A stretch of DNA of 9,266 bases from Chordibacter forsetii (GTDB lineage: Bacteria > Verrucomicrobiota > Verrucomicrobiia > Opitutales > Seribacteraceae). Positions within the stretch are counted from its first letter, which is position 1. Every line of letters begins with the position of its first letter. The stretch is from the NCBI RefSeq assembly GCF_964187505.1, contig NZ_CAXLML010000191.1, forward strand, positions 1-9,266. Reading direction: 5' to 3'. The notes below the pieces were generated by a model. The model was not told where the DNA came from, ran no database searches, and was given only the letters and a program-made list of their open reading frames with translations. Below, one piece after another: positions 1-6,151 of this stretch. The translations under genes were made by a program, and so were the position numbers.

Positions 1-562
1 GACGACCATGTTGTGCAAACTATTAGCCCACGAGGTTTTTATTAAGAAAAGGGTGCCCATGGTACTTAAATTAGAAAACGGAGTCCCCAATCCAGATGAT
101 TCTTTAAGGATTTTCTGTGAGGTAATAGGTGTTACCTTATATCGGGAAGCTGCAAAGGTTCCACCAACAAGCTTAAATTCTCCTCTTTTTATCGATATAC
201 CAGGAATTTCTCTTAGTGATGTCACAGAATGGTCTTTGATCAATTCATCTTTGGACGCTATCGGAGTTCACTCGCGCATCCTTGTTCTAAATGGTGCATA
301 CGATAGAAAGGTTCTGTCTAAGTGTATTCAAATTGGTTCTAACCTTTCTGCAACTCACCTTGCCATTTCACATTTTGATGAATTGTCTAATGCATCAAAG
401 CTTTGGCCTATTATTTTTGATTCTGGTTTATCTCCTTATTGTATCTCGACAGGGCAGAATGTTACGGGTGATTTTTCCGCTAATGTACTAAATCAGATGA
501 TCGCTAAATCCTTCCCAGAGAATTTATATTCCCAATCTTTTTCATCTTATCAAAATTCTTAA
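1..562 (+). CDS. flhF: Flagellar biosynthesis GTPase FlhF, C-terminal part (5' end outside window), degenerate motifs
   Basis: This is the last 187 codons of an SRP-type GTPase of the FlhF family, which normally sets the place and number of polar flagella at the inner membrane. Complete codons begin at base 2 and read TTMLCKLLAHE, matching the end of the P-loop (GKTTxxAKLAA), so the gene enters from the left and the ATG at 8 is internal. The strongest family signature is STGQNVTGDF near the C-terminus, the G5 closing-loop motif (usually TTGQNVPEDI). Aligning to remembered FlhF sequences, DTYR becomes ENGV, DTAGR becomes DIPGI and TKLDE becomes SHFDE. GTP binding or hydrolysis may therefore be altered. 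The 118-aa gene starts 3 nt after the TAA. A divergent relative of FlhF is possible, but FlhF fits best given fliA nearby. Confidence 0.82.
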   Translation, partial: TTMLCKLLAHEVFIKKRVPMVLKLENGVPNPDDSLRIFCEVIGVTLYREAAKVPPTSLNSPLFIDIPGISLSDVTEWSLINSSLDAIGVHSRILVLNGAYDRKVLSKCIQIGSNLSATHLAISHFDELSNASKLWPIIFDSGLSPYCISTGQNVTGDFSANVLNQMIAKSFPENLYSQSFSSYQNS

Positions 563-565
563 ACT

Positions 566-922
566 GTGAACGACGACGCCAAATTCTTTTTTTTCCTCAG
601 CGGATTTATTGGTTTTGTGTTTTTTTATGCCTTTTCCTTGTTTCTTTACCGAGACCTTGTCATGAGCTTGGTATTTGGTGCCATTGGTTCCTTGGTAATT
701 TCATTCTTTGGCCGCATATTGCTAACCACAGCCCTTAGAAAAGTTCAAAGCTCACAAGCTTTGGTAAATTCTAACCCTCCGGCATCCCATGAAACTGTTG
801 CGTCTAAAGGTAAAGTTTTGAGTGACAACAACGATTCCGTATTAAATTCCTCCGTTAAAGCTAATTTGGCCGCGGTTGCCAATGATTCTAAAAGTTTGAA
901 ACAACCAAATATTAAAAAGTGA
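566..922 (+). CDS. Small two-helix inner-membrane protein of unknown function
   Basis: I do not recognise this 118-aa protein. A very hydrophobic N-terminal half shows two likely membrane helices, about residues 7-27 (a Phe-rich stretch) and 31-53, joined by a tight turn YRD. Basic residues follow (R50, R58, K59), then a polar Ser/Asn/Lys-rich tail of about 60 residues that looks disordered. A hairpin with both ends in the cytoplasm is likely. The GTG start lies 3 nt after the flhF stop. The gene ends in a GTGA overlap with fliA, so its translation is probably coupled to both neighbours. Many flagellar clusters have flhG (a MinD-like ATPase) between flhF and fliA, but nothing here resembles an ATPase. 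A flagellar role is inferred only from position. A run of eight T (587-594) near the start could be slippage-prone. Confidence 0.72.
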   Translation: MNDDAKFFFFLSGFIGFVFFYAFSLFLYRDLVMSLVFGAIGSLVISFFGRILLTTALRKVQSSQALVNSNPPASHETVASKGKVLSDNNDSVLNSSVKANLAAVANDSKSLKQPNIKK

Positions 923-1722
923 GTGTCTCCGCTCAAAAGATTTTATCCAGCGAGGATAACCAAAAACGCTTTGAAATTGCTGCGGACAACTACCGTGAGG
1001 CAATGTCTAGCAAAAAAACTCGTGATCAATGGATCGAGGATTATCTGCCCTTAGTTAAGTCGATCGTAAATCGATTGCGTTATCATTTTCCCGAAAGTTA
1101 TGAAACCGAAGATATGTATGGCATTGGTGTTCGTTCGCTTATTTTGTCTGTTAATCAATTTGATCCATCTAAGGGTAGGGCCTTTGGTAGTTATGCGGCT
1201 CTTAGGATTAAAGGTGGTTTGCTAGACGAATTGAGAAGGATTGATCATTTACCTAGGGCTAATCGGGCAAAGGCTAAATCTCTACAGTCTACAATTCTTG
1301 ATTTGGAAAGAGCCTTAAAGAGGCCACCAACAAGCGATGAAATTTGTCAGGAACTTAAAATCTCTCATGCCGAATACACAAAACTTCTGGAACAAACCCA
1401 GCCCATTGTTTTTGTTCCTTTGGAGTCAAAATCCTCTTTTTCTGATTCTGACAATGAAAGCCAATCTTTAGGCGAATCTTTATACGATCCGACTGAACCC
1501 ACTGCATTTGATCAAGTTGAAAGAAAGGAAAAAATCATTTCCCTTCGAGAGCACATAAAAGAATTACCCGAGCAAAGCCAAAAAATTCTGATGCTTTACT
1601 ATGTAGAGGAATTGAGGTTGTCTGAGATCGCACAACTCTTTAACTTGTCAGATGGAAGGATTAGTCAGATCCTTTCACATTCTATAATTTCTCTTCGTGC
1701 TAAATTTCAAACTTCCGATTAA
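919..1722 (+). CDS. fliA: RNA polymerase sigma factor for flagellar genes, sigma-28 (FliA)
   Basis: A 267-aa sigma-70 family factor of the FliA/WhiG type, which directs RNA polymerase to late flagellar genes. Region 2 spans about residues 37-107, with LVKSIVNRL, the core-binding EDMYGIGVRSLI segment, FDPSKGRAFGSYA and RIKGGLLDELRR, then DHLPR, typical of FliA. Region 3 is about 115-165 and includes a PTSDEICQEL helix. Region 4 is about 209-262, with ELPEQSQKILMLYY and the helix-turn-helix LRLSEIAQLFNLSDGRISQI. All regions are present and full length. A polar linker around residues 170-200 separates regions 3 and 4. The GTG start overlaps the upstream TGA (GTGA), and no SD is present. Its anti-sigma factor FlgM is not seen in the window. 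Its targets are probably outside this window, since I see no sigma-28-type promoter here. Confidence 0.95.
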   Translation: MSVSAQKILSSEDNQKRFEIAADNYREAMSSKKTRDQWIEDYLPLVKSIVNRLRYHFPESYETEDMYGIGVRSLILSVNQFDPSKGRAFGSYAALRIKGGLLDELRRIDHLPRANRAKAKSLQSTILDLERALKRPPTSDEICQELKISHAEYTKLLEQTQPIVFVPLESKSSFSDSDNESQSLGESLYDPTEPTAFDQVERKEKIISLREHIKELPEQSQKILMLYYVEELRLSEIAQLFNLSDGRISQILSHSIISLRAKFQTSD

Positions 1723-1737
1723 CTAACTTTTCTCACT

Positions 1738-2598
1738 ATGCTTTTAACTGTTGGAATGATTATCGTTTTTGTCTCCTGCATCGGAGGTTTTGCGGTCGCG
1801 GGCGGAAATCCAGTTTCTTTGATTCATGCTGGAGAAATTATGATTATTTGTGGAATCGGCTTGGGGATTTTAATTGTTTCAAGTCCAAAGACGGTGCTGC
1901 TTACCCTCAAAAGCGATATCATAAAGGCTTTTAAGGGTGGTATAAGCGACCAAGGTAAATTTATTGACCTTCTCGTTATGCTATACGAACTGTTTATGCT
2001 TGGTAGAAGAAAAGGAACGCCAGCACTTGACGAGCATGTTAGCGATCCCAACAACAGTTCTATTTTTTCTAAGTATCCTTCTTTCTTAAATGATAAGGGT
2101 TTAGTTGAATTTCTATGTAATTCTCTTAGACCCATCGTTGACGGTCGGTGTAAACCAGGGGAGATTGGAGGAATTTTAAAGTCTGAGCTAAGTAGTCGTG
2201 AGGCTGAGGCAAGTCGTTCTATCAAAGCAATTGAAATGATCTCTGATGCTCTGCCTGGAGTTGGTATTGTGGCTGCTGTTTTGGGAATTATTAATACCAT
2301 GTCTAATTTGGAAGACCCAGAATCTGTCGGCTACAAGGTTGCTGCAGCGCTCAGTGGGACATTTTTGGGAATTTTCCTAGCCTACGGAATTGGCGTACCC
2401 TTAGGGCGTTTGGTTTCTTTGAATCAAGGCCAAGAAATGCTTTATTACCGCATTGTAGAACGCTCTGTTTCTGGATTTGCTACTGGACTTTCTCCAATCA
2501 TGGCAGTCGAGATAGGAAGGCGTTCCCTTGATAAAGTTATGCAACCCACTGCGGATGATCTCGAAGAAAAATGCAAAGACGCAGCTAAAGGTGGTTGA
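1738..2598 (+). CDS. motA: Flagellar motor stator subunit MotA
   Basis: A 286-aa MotA, the membrane subunit that with MotB forms the ion-driven stator and pushes on FliG. Helices fall at about residues 1-21, 31-49, 165-187 and 199-222, with a large cytoplasmic loop between the second and third. That loop carries LYELFMLGRRKGTPALDEHV, the segment that contacts FliG; R90 aligns with the E. coli R90, and the acidic E98 position is an Asp. P173 in SDALPGVGIVAAVLGIINTM and P253 in LSPIMAVEIGRR match the prolines important for torque. GTFLGIFLAYGIGVPLG is the conserved TM4 segment. The ATG is 15 nt after the fliA stop and has no SD. motB follows after 27 nt. The sequence does not let me decide between proton and sodium drive. 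Confidence 0.96.
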   Translation: MLLTVGMIIVFVSCIGGFAVAGGNPVSLIHAGEIMIICGIGLGILIVSSPKTVLLTLKSDIIKAFKGGISDQGKFIDLLVMLYELFMLGRRKGTPALDEHVSDPNNSSIFSKYPSFLNDKGLVEFLCNSLRPIVDGRCKPGEIGGILKSELSSREAEASRSIKAIEMISDALPGVGIVAAVLGIINTMSNLEDPESVGYKVAAALSGTFLGIFLAYGIGVPLGRLVSLNQGQEMLYYRIVERSVSGFATGLSPIMAVEIGRRSLDKVMQPTADDLEEKCKDAAKGG

Positions 2599-2625
2599 TT
2601 TCTCGACCTGATCCAACTTTGCCTT

Positions 2626-3429
2626 ATGCCTAGCTTACGCCCTAAAAGGTCTCGGAATTTTTCTTTCGGGCACGGAGGAGCTTGGAAAGTTGCTTATGCA
2701 GATTTTGTAACTGGGATGATGTCCCTATTTTTGGTATTGTGGATTCTATCACAAGATGAAGAAGTTATCATAGCCACAACACGCTTTTTTCGTGACCCCT
2801 ACAAAGCAGGGGTTCCTAAATCTACTCCTATCGAGCAGAAAGATGCTAGACCTGGAAGTATGGTGGATCAAATTGTTGGCAGGTCTGATACCACCATGAG
2901 AAATACAAATGATACGACTTCAATTGACATCGATGTACTTCATCGAATTGCCCAAGATTGGTATCAACGGTTGAAATTGCACGAAATAGATGATTCGACA
3001 ATTCAATTAGAAGTTACTTCAGACGGTCTGAAGGTTACTTTGTATCATGGTGATGATAAACCTATTTTTGAGTCTACATCTTCCAAGCTGTCAACTCATG
3101 GAAGAAAGGTAATGCAGAGAATGTCTTGGTTGTTATCTCAACATGTTTTGGCATATAGAATCGACTCACACTCTATGGGACTTGCTGATAAAGTGAAGAA
3201 TCATGAACTTGCTGAATGGGAGTTGTCCCTTTACCAAGCAGTCGAAATTAACAATGCTCTGGGACACTACTCCGCGGGTGAATTGGATGGAAAGCTTGAA
3301 CGTATGACTGGCCATGGGGCAACCAAACCAAATCGTGTACGTTTTCCTAATCGGTCAGATAAAAACCGTCGGGTAGAAATTAGTTTAGTCTTGGATGTTA
3401 GCAAAGAGGACCTTGCTCGTTATCGCTAA
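2626..3429 (+). CDS. motB: Flagellar motor stator subunit MotB with altered OmpA-like domain
   Basis: A 267-aa MotB, the stator subunit that carries the ion-binding Asp and anchors the stator to the cell wall. The N-terminus has the family signature GHGGAWKVAYADFVTGMM followed by a membrane helix (about 24-43); D26 is the ion-binding Asp. A plug/linker region follows (about 44-115). The OmpA-like domain (about 118-257) is recognisable by DGLKVTLYHGDDKPIFE, AEWELSLYQA and NRRVEISLVL. The usual GHTD reads SHSM (M184) and the usual LSxxRA reads LSLYQA (Q204). These two positions normally hold the Asp and Arg that grip peptidoglycan diaminopimelate, and their 20-residue spacing is unchanged. The frame is intact on either side, so these are substitutions and not a frameshift. 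The ATG follows motA by 27 nt, without SD. Confidence 0.94.
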   Translation: MPSLRPKRSRNFSFGHGGAWKVAYADFVTGMMSLFLVLWILSQDEEVIIATTRFFRDPYKAGVPKSTPIEQKDARPGSMVDQIVGRSDTTMRNTNDTTSIDIDVLHRIAQDWYQRLKLHEIDDSTIQLEVTSDGLKVTLYHGDDKPIFESTSSKLSTHGRKVMQRMSWLLSQHVLAYRIDSHSMGLADKVKNHELAEWELSLYQAVEINNALGHYSAGELDGKLERMTGHGATKPNRVRFPNRSDKNRRVEISLVLDVSKEDLARYR

Positions 3430-3438
3430 CTTTTTGAT

Positions 3439-3699
3439 ATGGATAGTTATTTGAAAGGCAGAGGCTTTAAGGATGTTGAATCTGGAGATTCAAATTTTGA
3501 AGGACTTTTAGACCAAAAGAGTGGTAAACCAGATGCAAAAGAAAACAATGTTTCTGAGGATAGACCACAAGAAAAAGCGGTTATTTACGAAGAAGAGGGC
3601 TGCCCTAAAGTAGAACTTGTTTCTGAGGATGGTCGTCCCACATCTCTCGTCATTCATTTGCCTGACGGACGACTTTTAGAAATTGATTGTATTTATTGA
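3439..3699 (+). CDS. Small acidic protein of unknown function, motB-flgF gap
   Basis: I do not recognise this 86-aa protein. Residues 1-50 are polar and charged, rich in Asp, Glu, Lys and Ser, and look disordered. Residues 53-86 look folded, with alternating hydrophobic residues in KVELVSEDGRPTSLVIHLP and DGRLLEIDCIY, suggesting a small beta sheet. Two cysteines flank this part (GCP and DCIY). There is no signal peptide or membrane helix, so a cytoplasmic location is likely. The ATG is 9 nt after the motB stop, so the gene is probably co-transcribed with fliA-motA-motB. It is the last gene before the sigma-54 promoter. A regulator, chaperone or stator accessory role is possible from position only. 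The folded half and tight spacing argue for a real gene despite its size. Confidence 0.62.
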   Translation: MDSYLKGRGFKDVESGDSNFEGLLDQKSGKPDAKENNVSEDRPQEKAVIYEEEGCPKVELVSEDGRPTSLVIHLPDGRLLEIDCIY

Positions 3700-3779
3700 T
3701 TTCTTTTAAAATTCACCTTTCGTAGATGGAGATTGATTTCTTTCATCTCTAATGGCGCAAGAATTGCTTTCCTTAATGG
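3700..3779 (+). other. Intergenic region upstream of flgF
   Basis: This 80-nt gap is the only one above 30 nt in the window. It holds the sigma-54 promoter at 3753-3768. Upstream of that is an imperfect inverted repeat, AGATGGAG (3724-3731) and TTTCATCT (3741-3748), with two G-T pairs and a 9-nt loop. It has no T run after it, so it does not look like a rho-independent terminator. No terminator for the motB-side genes is visible. Confidence 0.6.
3753..3768 (+). promoter_or_regulatory. Sigma-54 (-24/-12) promoter for the flgF operon
   Basis: The sequence TGGCGCAAGAATTGCT matches the sigma-54 consensus TGGCACGN4TTGCW at all defined positions except two (A to G at position 5, G to A at position 7). 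The invariant GG (3754-3755) and GC (3766-3767) have the exact required spacing. It lies in the only sizeable non-coding gap, just upstream of the rod and ring genes. Taking C3767 as -12 puts +1 at about 3779, immediately before the flgF GTG at 3780. Flagellar rod/ring operons are sigma-54 dependent in several Gram-negative groups, usually with an NtrC-type activator, whose gene is not in this window. Confidence 0.75.
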
Positions 3780-4541
3780 GTGAATCTCTCTTTATACGAA
3801 AACGCATCTGCACTACGCGGTCTTGAACAGTATCAAAATGTCATAGCAAACAACATTGCGGCTAGTCATGTTGCAGGTTTTAAGAAGGTTGCAGTATCTT
3901 TCGAGGCTGTGGAGGGAGGAGAAATTGCTCGATCCACTCATGATAGGTTGAGGAACGAAATGCCTGGTTCGTTCCCAGTCATGAAGAACCAAATAGACTT
4001 CAACGCAGGTGAATTAAAAGAGACTTCAAATCCTCAGGATTTGGCATTACACGGAGATGGTTTTTTTGCTCTGATGAACCAAAATGGTGAACGAGTATAC
4101 ACCAGAGACGGACAATTTTACTCTAATCCCGATGGTGGTATGGTAAACAGCATGGGGCACGAATTTGTTGATGAAGGAGGTAATGCGATTACCTTTGTGC
4201 CAGGTCAAGGTGATGCATCAATAGATGATGAAGGCCAAGTTTTTCAAGGAGAACAGCTAGTTGCTAAAATTGGTGTTTTTAATTTTGAAACCCCTATCAC
4301 CGATCTGCAAAAAGTCGGCGGGGGATTTATCACCAAAGAGGAGGGGACTCAGCCAGAATTAGCTGAACCAGGCTCTTTCAAGGTTTTACAAGGTTTTTTA
4401 GAGAGTAGCAATGTATCTGCTATTGAAGAAATGATTGGATTAATTGAAGTGTCTCGTGCACACGAGGCGAACCAGAAAATGGTGCAAGCTTTTGATGAAA
4501 ATACAGGCAAGGCGATTGGAGCTCTTGGCCAAACTAACTAA
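3780..4541 (+). CDS. flgF: Flagellar proximal rod protein FlgF
   Basis: A 253-aa rod protein of the FlgE/FlgF/FlgG family, placed in the periplasmic proximal rod and exported by the flagellar type III system, so it has no signal peptide. The N-terminus MNLSLYENASALRGLEQYQN with VIANNIAASHVAGFKK is the family helix and turn (NIAxxxTxGY in most members). The middle has DLALHGDGFFAL and RVYTRDGQFY, the standard D1 core. The C-terminus GFLESSNVSAIEEMIGLIEV with RAHEANQKM is the closing helix. The GTG start is set by close similarity to the flgG start (both begin MNLSLY; 15 of 16 bases match at 3781-3796 and 4548-4563). The start lies about one base after the predicted sigma-54 transcription start. 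It is called FlgF rather than FlgG because it is the more divergent copy and precedes flgG. Confidence 0.93.
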   Translation: MNLSLYENASALRGLEQYQNVIANNIAASHVAGFKKVAVSFEAVEGGEIARSTHDRLRNEMPGSFPVMKNQIDFNAGELKETSNPQDLALHGDGFFALMNQNGERVYTRDGQFYSNPDGGMVNSMGHEFVDEGGNAITFVPGQGDASIDDEGQVFQGEQLVAKIGVFNFETPITDLQKVGGGFITKEEGTQPELAEPGSFKVLQGFLESSNVSAIEEMIGLIEVSRAHEANQKMVQAFDENTGKAIGALGQTN

Positions 4542-4546
4542 TATAT

Positions 4547-5329
4547 ATGAATCTATCTTTATATTCCGGTGCGACGGGCATGCAGGCTCAGCAACTTAAC
4601 CTTAATGTGATTTCTAATAACATCGCCAATGTCAACACCACGGGTTACAAGAAGAATAAAATTGAATTTCAAGATCTTCTCTATCAAAACCCCAGGCAAT
4701 CGGGTGGTCAAACTGGTGCAGGAAATGTCATCCCTACAGGAGTTGAAATGGGAAATGGAACTAAAGTAGTTTCAACTGCGAAAATATTTACTCAAGGCCA
4801 GCTTACGCAAACTAACGAAAAAATGGATATTGCCATTGATGGGGGCGGCTTTTTTCAAGTTGAACGATCTGACGGAACCGAAGCTTATACTCGTGATGGT
4901 GCTTTTAAAGTTGGCCCCGATGGCCAGCTTACTACTTCTGACGCACTCCCTCTTGCTGCTGGTCTTCAAATTGATCCCGAGGTAACTAATGTTTTTATCG
5001 CCACAACTGGAGAGGTTTCGATCGAAACTGCCGCGGGTACTCAAATTATTGGTCAGCTTGAGTTAGTTAGATTTGCAAATCCATCAGGTTTAAAATCCCT
5101 TGGTGGCAACCTATACATCCAAACTGAAGCCAGTGGTGCCCCTGAAATTGGTGCTCCAGGAGAGAATGGTTTCGGTGTTTTGCAACAAGGTTATTTGGAA
5201 ATGTCTAATGTAAATGTCGTTGAGGAAATGGTTAACATGATCATTGCTCAACGTGCTTACGAAGTGAATTCTAAATCGATTCAGACATCTGACGATATGC
5301 TTTCTCGCGTTAACCAGCTTAAGCGATAA
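4547..5329 (+). CDS. flgG: Flagellar distal rod protein FlgG
   Basis: A 260-aa FlgG, the main distal rod protein that crosses the P and L rings. The sequence is very close to the family standard. The N-terminus reads MNLSLYSGATGMQAQQLNLN with ISNNIANVNTTGYKKNKIEF, followed by FQDLLYQ and GNGTKVVSTAKIFTQGQL. The D1 core has MDIAIDGGGFFQV and AYTRDGAFKVGPDGQL. The C-terminus has GVLQQGYLEMSNVNVVEEM and IIAQRAYEVNSKSIQTSDDM. Length is normal. The ATG is 5 nt after flgF in a run of AT repeats (ATATATATG), with no SD. The next gene, flgA, begins directly at the base after the TAA, so the two are likely coupled. Confidence 0.97.
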   Translation: MNLSLYSGATGMQAQQLNLNVISNNIANVNTTGYKKNKIEFQDLLYQNPRQSGGQTGAGNVIPTGVEMGNGTKVVSTAKIFTQGQLTQTNEKMDIAIDGGGFFQVERSDGTEAYTRDGAFKVGPDGQLTTSDALPLAAGLQIDPEVTNVFIATTGEVSIETAAGTQIIGQLELVRFANPSGLKSLGGNLYIQTEASGAPEIGAPGENGFGVLQQGYLEMSNVNVVEEMVNMIIAQRAYEVNSKSIQTSDDMLSRVNQLKR

Positions 5330-6151
5330 TTGAAAGTAAATTTACATCTTACCTTTCTTTTATTACTTCCAGCTGTTCTCACAGCTGGAGTTGAAAGATT
5401 TTTACAACCCCTTAACCTTGAGGGTAAGAATCAATCGTATTCTCTTAAAAAAGCTGCTTTTCTTCGCCCCAGCACATCGAAGAGTTACCAAAGCTTTAAT
5501 GTTTCATCAGAGAACAATAGTTTTTTGACTTCAGATCATTTAGAGCGATTACTTGGAGATTCCCTCAAGCATCGTTACCAAGCGACTGGAGAAATTCGTG
5601 TAAATTTGTCAACTTCTTGGCAATCCTTGAAGGTAAGTTCATCCCCAATAATCAAAATCAGGGACATTTCTCCCGATGAATTAAGCTCGAGTTGTTTCAT
5701 TCGTTTTAGTCTTTGGGACGCTGGTAAAAAGTTAGGAGATTTTTCATATCCCTTGCGGGTCGCCAGCTTGAATGATGTGTATTTCTCTACTAAGAATTTA
5801 AACCGGGGAACTAAGTTAAAAAAAGAAGATTTTAGTTTGCGGAAAGTAGATATTTTGAAACAACACGCTAGCTCAGTTTCGAATACCACAGCCCTTAAAG
5901 GTTTTGAGCTTCAATCTAATTTAAATGCAAACTCTCCCCTCAAGTGGAGTATTTTATCCAAGTCTACTCTGATTAAAAAGGGTCAGGTAATTGATGTTTA
6001 CGCTTCAGGCAATGGAATTTACGTAACGATGAAAGGACTTGCACTCGAGGATGGGGTTGCGGAATCACTGGTTAAGGTAAGGAATCTTTCTTCAGATAAG
6101 GAATTTCACGCCAAAGTCTTAACTGAAAGTAGTGTGAAAGTTCACCTTTGA
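5330..6151 (+). CDS. flgA: P-ring assembly chaperone FlgA (SAF domain)
   Basis: A 273-aa periplasmic protein that helps FlgI form the P ring. The TTG start at 5330 touches the flgG stop and gives a proper signal peptide: M-K-V-N, a Leu-rich core (about 5-13) and a likely cleavage near LTA/G at residue 19. No ATG or GTG lies in frame nearby, which supports the TTG. The N-terminal half (about 25-145) is poorly conserved. The C-terminal half is typical: a SAF-like domain with VYFSTKNLNRGTKLKKEDF (about 150-168) and ALKGFELQSNLNANSPL, then a second beta domain with LIKKGQVIDVYASG, GLALEDGVAESLVKVRN and a final VHL. The gene ends in a TTGA overlap with flgH. The call rests on the C-terminal pattern and on position next to flgH and flgI. 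Confidence 0.86.
   Translation: MKVNLHLTFLLLLPAVLTAGVERFLQPLNLEGKNQSYSLKKAAFLRPSTSKSYQSFNVSSENNSFLTSDHLERLLGDSLKHRYQATGEIRVNLSTSWQSLKVSSSPIIKIRDISPDELSSSCFIRFSLWDAGKKLGDFSYPLRVASLNDVYFSTKNLNRGTKLKKEDFSLRKVDILKQHASSVSNTTALKGFELQSNLNANSPLKWSILSKSTLIKKGQVIDVYASGNGIYVTMKGLALEDGVAESLVKVRNLSSDKEFHAKVLTESSVKVHL
5368..5389 (+). repeat. Perfect RNA hairpin in the flgA signal-peptide region
   Basis: TCCAGCTGT (5368-5376) and ACAGCTGGA (5381-5389) are exact reverse complements and are separated by a 4-nt loop, TCTC. The stem is 9 bp with a possible extra G-T pair outside it. It begins about 38 nt after the flgA TTG, in codons for the end of the signal peptide. No T run directly follows, so it is not a standard terminator. 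It may affect folding, decay or translation of the mRNA, or may be chance. Confidence 0.5.

Noticed and set aside
867..879. TGGC...TTGC pattern upstream of fliA resembling a sigma-54 promoter
   Set aside because: The GG and GC pairs are 2 nt too close for sigma-54 and the site lies inside the coding sequence of the 118-aa protein.
1824..2300. 158-codon open frame on the minus strand inside motA
   Set aside because: It is a mirror of motA codons with no recognisable protein features. Other minus-strand open frames (745-936, 2401-2616, 4772-5044, 5575-5889, 6905-7171, 7974-8156) are rejected for the same reason.
3175..3237. Frameshift or sequencing error explaining the odd MotB residues
   Set aside because: The frame is intact and family motifs continue on both sides with unchanged spacing, so these are real substitutions in this sequence.
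3724..3748. Inverted repeat AGATGGAG/TTTCATCT as a terminator after the 86-aa gene
   Set aside because: It needs two G-T pairs, has a 9-nt loop and no T run follows. It is also too near the promoter to be a normal activator site.
3700..3752. Sigma-28 promoter (TAAA-N15-GCCGATAA) before flgF
   Set aside because: A TAAA occurs but nothing like GCCGATAA lies at the right distance.
3776..3778. ATG just before flgF as its start
   Set aside because: It is out of frame with flgF; the GTG at 3780 gives the MNLSLY start shared with flgG.
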